Positions 48,801 to 60,800 of a stretch of 64,000 nucleotides of DNA are shown here, in pieces. Within the stretch, counting starts at the first letter, position 1. Each line of letters starts with the position of its first letter. Origin of the DNA: Paraescarpia echinospica (taxonomy: Eukaryota; Annelida; Polychaeta; Sabellida; Siboglinidae); the NCBI GenBank assembly GCA_020002185.1, contig CM034541.1, positions 29,854,345 to 29,918,344 of the forward strand, written 5' to 3'. A program made the translations under genes and the position numbers. Below the pieces are notes generated by a model. That model did no database searches and had not been told where the DNA came from. It saw only the letters and a program-made list of their open reading frames with translations.

Positions 48801-51800
48801 TCACTGTCAGGTATTCAGTCTCTTTCCGAGGCTGGGTGCAGCTCTGAACCATTACAACCAATGTCAGTTTAAGTAATGGTATTAATGTACTGTTATGTTC
48901 TGGTTTGACCAGTGTAATGTGTGTACAATTATTCCATTTTTGTATGATATGGTGGTTATCAAACTGTCAACTACATAGCACATTTCATTTGCAGATAATT
49001 TTTTCAACATAATTTTCTTTTTATTTAATTTGGAATTTGCAAACAAATGTGTATATACAATGCAAGTAAATATACGTGACACAATATAGCCAAGCCTCAG
49101 TGATTGTCATTTCATAATAATTATGCTTATGCTGGCGCACAGATCTGCTAAAGGCTGCAACTGCTTTAATGTTACGTCACATGACATTTTATCTCTGAGA
49201 GTCAACCTGCTGGCTTGCACAGCAAGATTTGTATCTTTGAATGTATATTTTAGTGTGTGTGCGTGTGTTCAGAAATCAAAATAACTTAATTTAACCTGTT
49301 TAAACATACAATGTGTGGAATTATTTTAATAATACGTAAGGTTGGGGAGACTCTTAATAAGACATATGATATAATATCGCTAGTACTATCAGTGAAAAAT
49401 TGCACAACTTTTTATTTATTTTATATTTTTTGAATAAAATTACTTTGTGACTTTATTTCCTGTGACCTTCTTTCCAGCCCACCTATGTTCTACCTGCACT
49501 TACAGGTAGTTAATTATGCTGGCAATTTGATGGTGCACAATCCAAATTGTTTCACATTGTTGGCTATGACACTTGTAAATTGTCTATTTGTTTGTTATTT
49601 ACTACAATTTTACAATATATACAATAATAACTTTGCCACTCTCATATAATTTATTGTATTTTTTTACAACTGGGCAAATGACCTTTTCACACTTGAGTGC
49701 AGGGCAAATGACCATTGGGCAAATTATCGTGCAAAATATTTTTACCTATTAATGAAATTAAAACATTTACAAGTTACACACCACATGTACACACACATAT
49801 ATATACATATATATATATATCATATTATATAATATTATATATATTTACGTGTAGTAGTGCTGTCAAACCATGTTCACCTTCACAAATAATCTGACTCATT
49901 CCATATTCCAATTCATGACTTTGTTTGACAGCTTCAACACAAAGGCGCGAACTACCTCGACACCACTGCAGCCGTCACACATGACAAGATCTGTGGTGGC
50001 TCTATTGAGCATCAGTGGTCATAGCAAAGGCAGCTTAGGTGTCCAGTCACTTCCTGAGGCTGGATGCAGCTGAGGACAGTAAGTAAACGTAAGTATTAAT
50101 TGCTGCTGGTATGCAAACGTGATATATACAGCTGTATATATATATACATAAATCATAGCATAACATTTGGAAGATATGCAAACATATGTGTTTGGTTGTT
50201 TTTACCATTATGTTTTATTCTGACCAATCTTATTTGGGTACAGTTACACCATCTTTGAAAATGTTTCAACAGCACCCCCGTCTTTCCGATATCACCACTC
50301 CAGCCGAGACAGCAGAGCGGTTGCAGTTATAGTTATAGCGGCTCGATAGCGACAAAATTTAGACTACACCATTTGGTTCAGTCGCCGATGGAGGTTTTTG
50401 TGCCCCCCAGACTCCACCCCAGTATGTGATAGTTTGGTTGTCTGCATTAGGATTTTGCAGTAGTTAAATTGCATATTGTTGTTAGAAATGCATGTGAATT
50501 AAAGTAAAGACAATGTAAATTAAAAACATTTTATTGAAACTATTTGATGAGATCATGACTAAAAAATTATGAAAAGCACAATACAACTACAGGTACAATC
50601 ATTGCACTTGATGTGTATAATGTAATAATTTTTAATATCACATACACATAAAATGCAAAGCAACAATAGAAAAAAAAATTAGGAAGAGGTTGAAAAAATG
50701 TCAGGTACATATAACAAAACAAACAGTTACTTTTATCACAATTCTTTGTTACAAAAAAAAACACTACACATGTGATGTCAAATACTAGTTATATGTTTAC
50801 AACTCACAAAATTAGTGACTAAACAATTATGTGTATTTAACAACAAATTTTTATATTTAATGCCCATAAAATGTACACCAATGAGAACAAATTACTTAGG
50901 ACGATGTTTAGTTGAACAAATTTAATATGTACATATCAAATAAAAATAACTATATTATGATTTTTTGTTAAAAAACATCAATAGGATATAAAATTCAAAA
51001 CTGTCGTAGTATGTGCAATGCTTGGTATGTTTACAACTCGCAAAAAATAGTGACTAGACTAGACAGGGTCATCGCCATGTGACTGAGAATTACATGTACA
51101 ATCGCTACATGCTACATTGCTCCAGTTTACTCAGCTGTATGAAGAGTACCGGCTACAGACGGTGGATATTTTTGTGTGAATAATCTTCGCATATTAATTT
51201 CAGTGTGGCTGAATTTTTCCCACAAGTCAAGATGGTGTTTTCAATTTAACAGGTCTGCCAAGGAGTAAAGTTTAAAGCACTTTGAGTAATCCCGAGGACT
51301 GGATACTACACCATATCACCATATCAGAACTAAACTTACCCAAGTGTTGTTTAATTATCATGCAAGATGAAAATTAATGTAAATTATTTGTGAAAATATA
51401 AAACAGTGATAAAAAAGAATAATTTAGAAAAAATGATACATGGCATGAAAAATATATAACAGTCCTTGTGATACATAGAGAATTTAAACAAGTAAAATGC
51501 TGCTGTCAGTGTATCAACAGATTGTTGTTGAAAAATGTGAAAAAGCTTTCAATACCATTACTTCCTCACAAACTTGTGCCTGGTGTATGTTGCAAGAACT
51601 CAGCTGGCTGCCACTGACTATCAGCAACACAAAGACAATGAAACCCTACCAACTGCAACAATTCTGGATAATTAATGTATTTTTTCATGGACACTGCTAA
51701 AAGTTATAGTTGAATTGAATACAAATACCTTGTATTATTGACTTTTGATAAATGTGTCGTCACATATAAAAATATCATACATGTCAGGGCCATCCTAATT

Positions 51801-54800
51801 GTCACTTTGTCTCCGGTATAGGTAGATGCAGACGTACAGCAAAATGTCAGGAAGCTGGTATGCAGTACCATCAAAGACAATGAAAACATACAGTGATGTC
51901 ATCGATATCTAAACCGATGCAGTTCACCAAAGAATGCTCGACACTGAACCTGTCTGACAGCATCGAAAGTTGTTGTCACATCTGCAGTCCCTGGCACCCA
52001 CCATTCCATCACCAACTACAGAGCTAGTCAGGCGTCATCACATTCTTATGTCGAACAACCTGCATTCTACATTGGTTTCCAGTCAGTCAAGCTAACTGAC
52101 TGACCTGGAAGCCAGTGTACACCCCATCGGCACTGGGGAATCTGTCACGGATTCAACATGACACAATTGGGATCACTCAGTGGACATTCATATGACAAAC
52201 TGTTAATATGCAGCATGTTGCATGGCTGTAGAATCTTGTCTGAGATCCTGGACAAATACAGCTGCCCAGTATGCCATATTAACTTGGAGAGCTAGTGGTA
52301 CTAAGCACACTAGTTCAATCTCCTGTAAAAAAAGCATATATTCAGTAAAAAAAAACAGACATCATAGTAGTGTTGGGAGTAAATAAATATGGAGTGTTCA
52401 TTGTCATAATCAGTATATAATAATGTTTCATGTATGACCTGCAGCATTTCACAAGAAAAAAGGCAGCAAGAAATGTTGTAGTACAGCTGCATCTATACAT
52501 GTTGATGTCTTAGGAACAGTCAGTGTTTACCAGGGTTGTTTTGGGGAAGGGTGGCTTGATACAGCATGCAGACATTAGTGGAATATGCAATTTCTCAAAA
52601 CAGTGAACATATAATTTTCTTTACTAGGTGTTCATTGTCATTACATGAATTTAAAATTGTTCAATTTCATTACAGTGACGCCTGATCTTAGTCAATATTA
52701 TAGACTGATTTGAATTCTGCTAATCACTAAAGCATCAGTAAAGCGCATTTATATTTTTAGTTTTGTTTTCAGTATACAAATTCATGTCAGTGTCTGTCAT
52801 GTGTAACTACTATACATATTCATGTTTGACATTTTAAGCCTGAGGTTGAATGGTCAAGGTGAATGTTGGAAATGACAGAATGAGGTGTTATTGTGATGCT
52901 AACAATATATTTTCCTCGTCAAGTATTCAAAGGTTCATAATACGTATGTCTACCTTCTTCAAGAATGACTAATTTATTTTATAAACTTATTTCAGAGTCA
53001 TCGCCATATGCAAAATACTGTTTAAAGGTGTATTAATATGTCTGTGTTGATACACTTGTGGGTATAATATACAAGTGCAGAAGTCAATCTAGTTTTCCAT
53101 GCCCAAGATGTTATTATTAAAATGTGTATGAAAACAAATGTGGTATATTTAAATGTGCACATTAAAATTTTTTGATAATTTATACGTGGTTGATTGTTAT
53201 AAATTTGAAATTACCTGGATTGATCAAATGTGGGCCTGCCGCAGACTATGTATCCTCCCTGTGTCTGCCTGGTCCGGGTGACCGCCTCTAGCCCCTCCTC
53301 TGCCTCCTCTCATTCTCATTCATGGGTTGCAGTGTGGTCTCTAGCAATATCACAATTCAAGTTTCATATATTATGTATTCATATATTGCTGTGGTGAGAG
53401 TATATACATATATTGGTAAATACATAAGAATAGCCGGCATATGTCAGTTGAAAGGTATCACAGGATACCAATTAATGCATTACATTCACTATAGCCAGGC
53501 ATCAAGGACCACAATGGAGACAAGTGCATGCATTTTCTTGTCTAGGTGTATTGATATTTTATGTATTTACATTTTTATATTGAATAAAATCATCACCATC
53601 ATGCTTGTCATATAAAAATCTAAATTATTTTGCATAAAATACAATGCAAATCAACAATATTCTGCAATAATAGTATCAAAAATATGAGTCGCAAAAAATC
53701 TTTTAATAATTACAATCACCAACATAATACTCCCGTGTTTGACGATCTGTTGCACGAAATTACGGATGCTCCCTGACTAAGTTACTTGGACGATCAAAAG
53801 GGGCCTGCTGCCAAAGCAATGTTACTTGTCATTTCGCACCCTCGCGTCATCTACTCTCAATATGTATTGTCGGAATAACAGCTTATTAACAACATTCTAC
53901 GTAACCAAATACAATACATATCAAACATTATGCTCGTTGTCACTCTCTGACTGATATGGTGACTATCTTGGACTTAGACTTGAGTTAGAAGTAGTTAATG
54001 TCTTAAAAGTTAAACTTAAAGTCAGCCTCGAGTCGAGTGTAGACATTCGCAAGTTGCAATTCTCGTTGAATTAATACACGGCTACGCGTTCTTGTTGCTA
54101 ACTGCGATAGTGTAATTCGTACCTTCATAAAACTACTTTGGAATTATAATCTTCATCTTGATACGCTAAAGCACGTGTGTGTTGTTATTGTTTTCGAATG
54201 CATGGGATGCTGATCTCGTGTAAAGCACGTGACTGGAGTGGCGCAGTAGGCAGACAGCGCAATTGACTTTCGCCAGCGATACCTGCTGTAACGACAACTC
54301 TTTTTTTTACGATTAAAAAACAAGTACGCATTTTTTAAATTAAACCGACTGTGCACACTAGTTAAACTATTCACACATTACACATCTGGACATAAAAGAA
54401 CTGGATTGGCGATGGGCAAACGAAGTGATTGAGCACCTTTAATAAACATACTTTTATTTTTGACAGGACGTGTGCATCCTTTTTATACAGTTGTTTAATT
54501 CCCTATTTAAAAGTGTTCAAGCAACTTGCTTAATTTATATAAAATGTAGACAAATTGCACACTACCAAGCACTAATAGATGTATAATCAGGACATTGTGC
54601 AATGTATTATTGATACAAAAATATTTTAAGTGGAGTTTTTAATATAATAAAAATATTATATTATGTGTGTGTGTTATCAAGACCACATCATGAAATGTAG
54701 TTTTTACAATCATAATTATTACAGCCCTTCACAAACAAATGAACCAATTCACTGAATTCATGATGTGATATTGATAAAACACACAGTTTTGCCAGTATAA

Positions 54801-57800
54801 TAATAATAATTAGAAGATAACGGTTGTTTTTATCAACTAATGCAAATAAATTAACTTTCAGAACGTATCGATTGATTCGATTAACCGCATATTGTCACTT
54901 CACGTTGTGGTCAAGGGGAGATTTGGAAAAGGCAACAGACATGTTATACCAGCCTGCGCTGTATCCAGAAGCGAATGGGGTTTATGAAAATGTCAGCTAT
55001 TGACATTGCACTATACAGGTGAGTGTACATTGAAAACAAAATCCCTGAACAAGTAAGATTAAATTGACCAAAAGGTAGAATGAATTACTCGGTGCCTTCT
55101 TATCCCATTTTTTACAACAACAATGTGATCTGTAATGTCTTGCATGTCTCCGTTCATAATTTGATTTGTAATACTGAAGCCAACATGAAATATATCAACA
55201 GTTTATTCATATGGAGAAACAATTCACAAATAAATAAGACTACATGGCAGACTGTGCCAATGCATTAGTCAAATTCACACACCAGTTTTCAATGTTTCTT
55301 TCAGTTGATTCACTTCACACTGACATATTTTAATGTAACTGTATTACAATTTGGGTCTGTGTCAGTCCTGTGCACATATAGTACATCAATAAGTAACACG
55401 TTTATTGATGATATGGGCCATCATCATGATCAAATATTGTGACCAACAAAATTAATACATAAAAAATATTCCATTACAGTTCCAGTTTTACACATTTGTG
55501 GGTTTCAACACTAGGGGTATCTGTCAAGAAAACAAGTACTTATTATTCAAGATACAGATTCAAAACTTGTAGTACTAGTTTCAAAATCTATCAAGTGCCT
55601 CCAAATGGATTTATCTAGATTTATGGCACTATATAAGTGTTCTTATTATTATTAAGTAATTTTTGCGATGTTATTTTGTGATAATGTCAAATATAATACT
55701 AACAATGAAGTATGAATATATAAAAAAAAATCTTCTAGCTGAATCCTTTGCTGCTTCATTAATTTGTAGTATAACATTATTTAATGAGTTACAATAAATT
55801 TGATTTGTAGTAAACTTTAATAATACTGGCTAAACGTACAAATTAAACAAAAAAAATATATTTTGTTGTAAGATGGCACTTTAATTTTAATAAACTTTAT
55901 GGTAACAGTCCAGTTTTAATGGCAATGGCCCTTATCATTTTTGTGACACACATCTTAGAAGCCACATTAAACATGTACAGTGAGTCATATGAACAAATAC
56001 ATGTACAGTTCAGTGTGATGTTTGAGAAATGGTGGTCTGTTGAAATAAACTCACTATAAGTAACATGTTTGGACTTTGTTAAATTGTTCCAGTAAATTAC
56101 ATATACCCAAAGTTCCCTACCTCGAATAGTGTCTAATAAAACACATTGCATACCACAACTAGGATACAAGCTTTCAAGTGGATGTTCCTTACATTAGGAA
56201 ACCCTATACAGTATTGAGAATCCACTTTGCCTAACACTCTATTTCTGCCAGTGATGTTCAAACAATGTTATTTAAGCATAGAAATCTATTATCATTTGAA
56301 ATTGGATGGCGTATCAATTTGGTGGCACCAAACCAAATTGATATGGATACAACTAGTTTTCCGTAAAACGGGTTCGTTGCTTTGCCACAGCCTCTTTTGC
56401 TAGTTTTTCGATGCCAGCATGCACTGCTAGAGTTACCTCCTTACTCAATGTCACAGCTTTGGGCCAGCTGTAGTCCTTTGACGCCATCACTTTCTTCACT
56501 TCATACCCAGCAGACTTTGAATACTGCAGCTGATACCGTAGCTTTTTGTCTGCTGTTTTCATAATTTCCCGCTGGTTGGACAAATGATAAATATAAAATA
56601 AGTATAACAATAGAAATGTCTGAAGAATAACTGGCTATAGCTGTAACATGCACAAAGTAAACCAAACATCTTGCGTGTATGCTCTCTCCCTTGAAATCAA
56701 ACGGCTAATGTCATTTTTTAAACGGTTCCAAATTCTGCCATCCTTTTCAATTTCAACTTCCAATGAATTCCAATTCCATAATACATTCAAATATTTATTA
56801 TTGAATCATATATACAGAGCCCCTGTATATATATATATATATATATAATTTATATATAATGATGTTTATATATTTATTATATTATATATGGATAAGTTTA
56901 TATTTCAATAAGCAATTCCGAAGCATACCATTCCAATTCCATTTATATATAATTAAACAATTCAAGTAACAGTAAACAAATGTCCTTAATTATAATTATT
57001 TTATCTGTTGTTTGCATGTTTTCTCTTGTGCAGTGAGATTGTATTTTTGAAACTGTATTCCTAACATTGTTTTGCTATTGAGTACAGGCAGTGATTTTCA
57101 GTCATTTTAGTTTATTTCCTAATGCAATGCTGGATTTCTAAAGTGTGCAGCTTTGTCAAGCAACTGATACATTATTTTGTAACATCAAATGTTAACACTA
57201 TTAATATCACAAACCTTACCTGTGTATTTGTGTTGTGGTCAATGGTGGCCAAGTGGAGTCGGGCTATGATGCCTAGGCGGCTGAGCTTCTTCCACTTGGG
57301 TGCATACTTGAGGAAGAGGGTGTGTAAGCTCTCCAGTTCATCAGTGTGAACACACTTTGTAACGCTCTCTATATCAAACAGTAGGCGACAATCCAGTACA
57401 ACCTTCTGGACAGTGAAGGCTTCTGTACCTTCAGTGAGCCACAGTGTTGTTTTCACTTCTTGTTGTTTATACATTGCATGACTGCACTTCCGGTACAACT
57501 GTGTGACTGCTGTCCATGAATGGGAATTCCTGATGTGATGGAGGAGCGAGATCCACATCTCCTTCATCAAGTGGGAGTCACCACCACAAGCTGATGCGCA
57601 ATACCACAGGTGGTTGGCAATTCTGCCTGTCGAAGGGACAACCTCAACTTTCTTGGCAGACAACAACCTTTATTTGATGTCTGTCAGTGGCAAGTGTGAT
57701 GATCTTCACCCCATGGTCAGTCAGGTTGCCTAAGCAGCGTTTCAGGCTTTCCACTTCCATCCAGTAACTGTTCTTGACCTCTGTGACTTGAGCAGTTTCT

Positions 57801-60800
57801 TGAGCAATGATCAGTTGGCTGTCAGTGTCCATGTTGAAGTAAATGCCAAATGTAGCGTTGTGTCCTGGATTGTCATATCTTGCATCACCTGATGCGAAAA
57901 CGCCCTTTCTGGCCAGAGCTGACATGGTGGCCTCTGAATGGCATGTCCTCTATCTCTGGCAGTATGTATGCCCGCTGTATGTTGTAGCACTGGGGGGGTG
58001 ACAAGGTGCATAGGTTCAGTAGGTTGACCAAATTGTACACAGTGAATGAATGTCCAGCCAGGAAGAGGACGCTTGGTGTCAACAAGTCACTCTTATAAAT
58101 GTTACCAATCTTGGGTTGCCAGTGCCACACGAACGAGTGGCCATCAACACATTCTGTGGTCACAACCACTGCAAACCCAGTCACTGTGATGCTAGGCTTT
58201 GATACAAGTGGTTTATTGTAGTTTGGTGTTTTAGCAGGTGCAGAAAACTGAAATGATGTTTTTTTCACAACTGACACACTTTCTCTCTTTCCCATTAGTG
58301 TAAGAACTGCTTGAGTCATCATCAGTGATATCGCTGTCACCTGCTACAACATATTCTGCATCACTCGCTTCAATGTTTCTCTTCTCACTGTTGCAGACAG
58401 AATCGTCTGAAGATGGCGATAGTGAGATTGGGACATCCGAAGGGTCGTCTACAGTGATAGAACTGCCATGGTCAGTCGGAGAAGGCGTGCTGGACTGCGA
58501 TGGCAACTTTGCATACCCATGGTCATGGTGAATGTTCAATGGAACAACAGTATTGTCTGTATTAACTACTGCATCGACAAAGTGTCGCACTGGTGACACG
58601 ACCACTGGCTTCCATGTTTCGACACTACGAGTCGATCGCGTGGCAGCACTACAAGTGACATTTGTACTACCATGAGGGACGGTCATCTCGCGTGCTAAAT
58701 TCTTCGCTGGATCCTTCGAAGCTTGTGCTCAGTATTAGGCCCTATGGTTGTTTGGATACTTCCGTCATATATTATGAACAAAATGACACAATCTTGCAAA
58801 TATTCATTAAAATTGGAGCACAAGTGCGATTTATAAGTGACTTTTTTAACGTTTTCTTTTTAATGGATATATGTGTTATCTTTAATTTTTATGATTAAAA
58901 TGCATGTGCACTCAAATGTGTTTAACATTTGAGCTTTGTAAATAAAACATATATTTATTAATCTTGGTGGCTTTTCCCTGTGACGTTATTTCCTTTTTTT
59001 CTTGTTAGGCTTACATTCAAAAGTCAATAAATGATATACAATGTCCTTGTTATTAAAAGCATACATTGGTGTTTGCAGTCATACAGTCTATATTAGGAAA
59101 ACACTTGGTATGATAGCATGCTTGCTAAATTGTCGCCTCAAAACTGGAGCATCAATTCGGGGTCCATTGTTACAAGCCAATATTTGAGACACATAAATTA
59201 GTATTAGGCCTACTTTAGTTGACTGATGTGAACCTACTTAATATGTCAATAACTAATTATATCAGATATGACTATAGTTTTTGTTGTATGCTATTGACTG
59301 TATCGTAAAACAAGTATTTTTCAGGAGTTAAATACTTGTAATGTCATTTATTTAAATGCGGTTACATTGTACATGTATAGTATTTGAGCAGTCCAACATC
59401 AATAATATTTGTATTTAACTATTTCGTTTAACTTAATACATTCCAATGCCTACAATACATGATTGACAGGGCTTGGTCCGGACTGTGATTAATGTTGACT
59501 AATACATCACGACATTATTTCGCAAAACGTTATACTGGCTACGGTAGCTGGCATTTATTTTTGTAATTATTTTGAAGCTTATTTCCTCCACCAGCAACTA
59601 AGTCGATAACATAGGCTCGTAGACGTTGCGGTATTCGGACGCAGCAACACGCCGGCACGATTTGCTGTAAAGCAAATCGGCGGATTACAAGCAATTATAT
59701 CATAGTATTCACTCGTATTTGTACTTTATTACATTAACATTTCATATTAGATTTCAATTTCGCATAAGTCATATTTGTATATATGCAGATTTTGAAATAG
59801 AACTGTGGGACTATATTGTAGTCGTAATGATACCTGACGGAACTCGTGAGTGCGGAGTCACCTTGGCAACAACAAGCGCTGGTTTCGGCTTGTCATTTCC
59901 TACGCGCCGCTTTACGCTCCAAATAAGGCCATAATGTCGAGTTTCCAGGTCGATTTTGCTGACATTTACTTCATCGGTGCATAGTTATATGTAAACAAAT
60001 CGACCAAAGATGGACCTGTGGCTTTAACCAAGAATTATGTTTTGACGTTCAATGTATTTTTATGCTCGTTACTTTTGTATTTAGGCTTGCATTCGGCGTT
60101 GGAAAGTGACCACCGCAGACTTATGCCAATCTTGCCGCCGGCGAACACGCCACATTTATCATCTATAACTTGTTTTTTTCTATAGGAATCCTTCTGTGGA
60201 AGTACATGAAAAGTTGCTTACTAACACTTATAGTATATCCAGTAGCCACGCAGCGCATTAAATTGTTCTGTTTTTATGTGTTTGTATGCGTTTCGTCGGT
60301 TTTTCTGAGCTATGCTGCGTCGCCTATCGAATTGCTATAGTGTATACAGCTTTGGGAGACATCTCGCCAATCAAACCGGATGTACAACCACACGCCCCTG
60401 GAGCATGATGGCGGCGCCCTGTGCCGATAATAGCTACGTTTGAAAAATTATTAAAAATATACCGTGGCGCTGTACTTGTCATATCATGGTGACATGTACT
60501 GTAAATGGTATGTTCTTATGTTTGGGCTGTGGTTGTTCAAGCACTTCATTCCCCCTTTAAGGCGTTCAAATTCACGTATCTCCGTAGATATAGCTAGGGC
60601 TTAAATTCCTGGTTGTAGTGAGAACGGTGAGGCAGTTGTCTCATCCTGCCCTCTCCCAGTTGTTGGGGGACCCACATCTTCCTTCTCCAGCTTGATGTTT
60701 AGGCCAACCTCCTGCCATTTTGAGAATTCACCTTCCACCATGCTTGAGATTCGGTCTATCACCTATTGTTGAGGACATCCCATTATATTTTAGAACCAAA

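Larger units (their letters stand above)
46175..55018 (+). pseudogene. P2RX7_C-type zinc-binding domain gene, two exons, decayed
   Basis: Exon 1 (46175-46652) starts MDTTDEDSG, has VPYGFHP, then [43 protein letters not shown] and [14 protein letters not shown] in three different frames, ending SLIRPISS at GTAAGT. Exon 2 (54862-55018) begins after a TTTCAG acceptor in the right phase with [17 protein letters not shown] and, after a shift, [16 protein letters not shown]-x-CG-x-C...CC and VIP-x-CAV are the landmarks of the domain named after the P2X7 receptor C terminus, which is greatly multiplied in invertebrates. The 8.2-kb intron holds unrelated exons. Confidence 0.65.
45593..60560. mobile_element. 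Probable 15-kb Kolobok-like DNA transposon filling RIT intron 4
   Basis: TTAA (45593-45596) is followed by AGGGGAAATGAAATGC. At the far side, GCACTTCATTCCCCCT is followed by TTAA (60557-60560). The 16-bp ends agree at 14 positions as an inverted repeat, and TTAA duplication is characteristic of Kolobok. Inside lie a transposase of the matching type (-) and a P2RX7_C-type gene (+). The ends beyond 16 bp diverge and 15 kb is large, so nested insertion or chance end pairing remains possible. Confidence 0.5.

Noticed and set aside
56648..56880. + strand ORF ending in Tyr-Ile repeats
   Set aside because: Lies in the intron of the Kolobok-like transposase and runs into a (TA)n tract.
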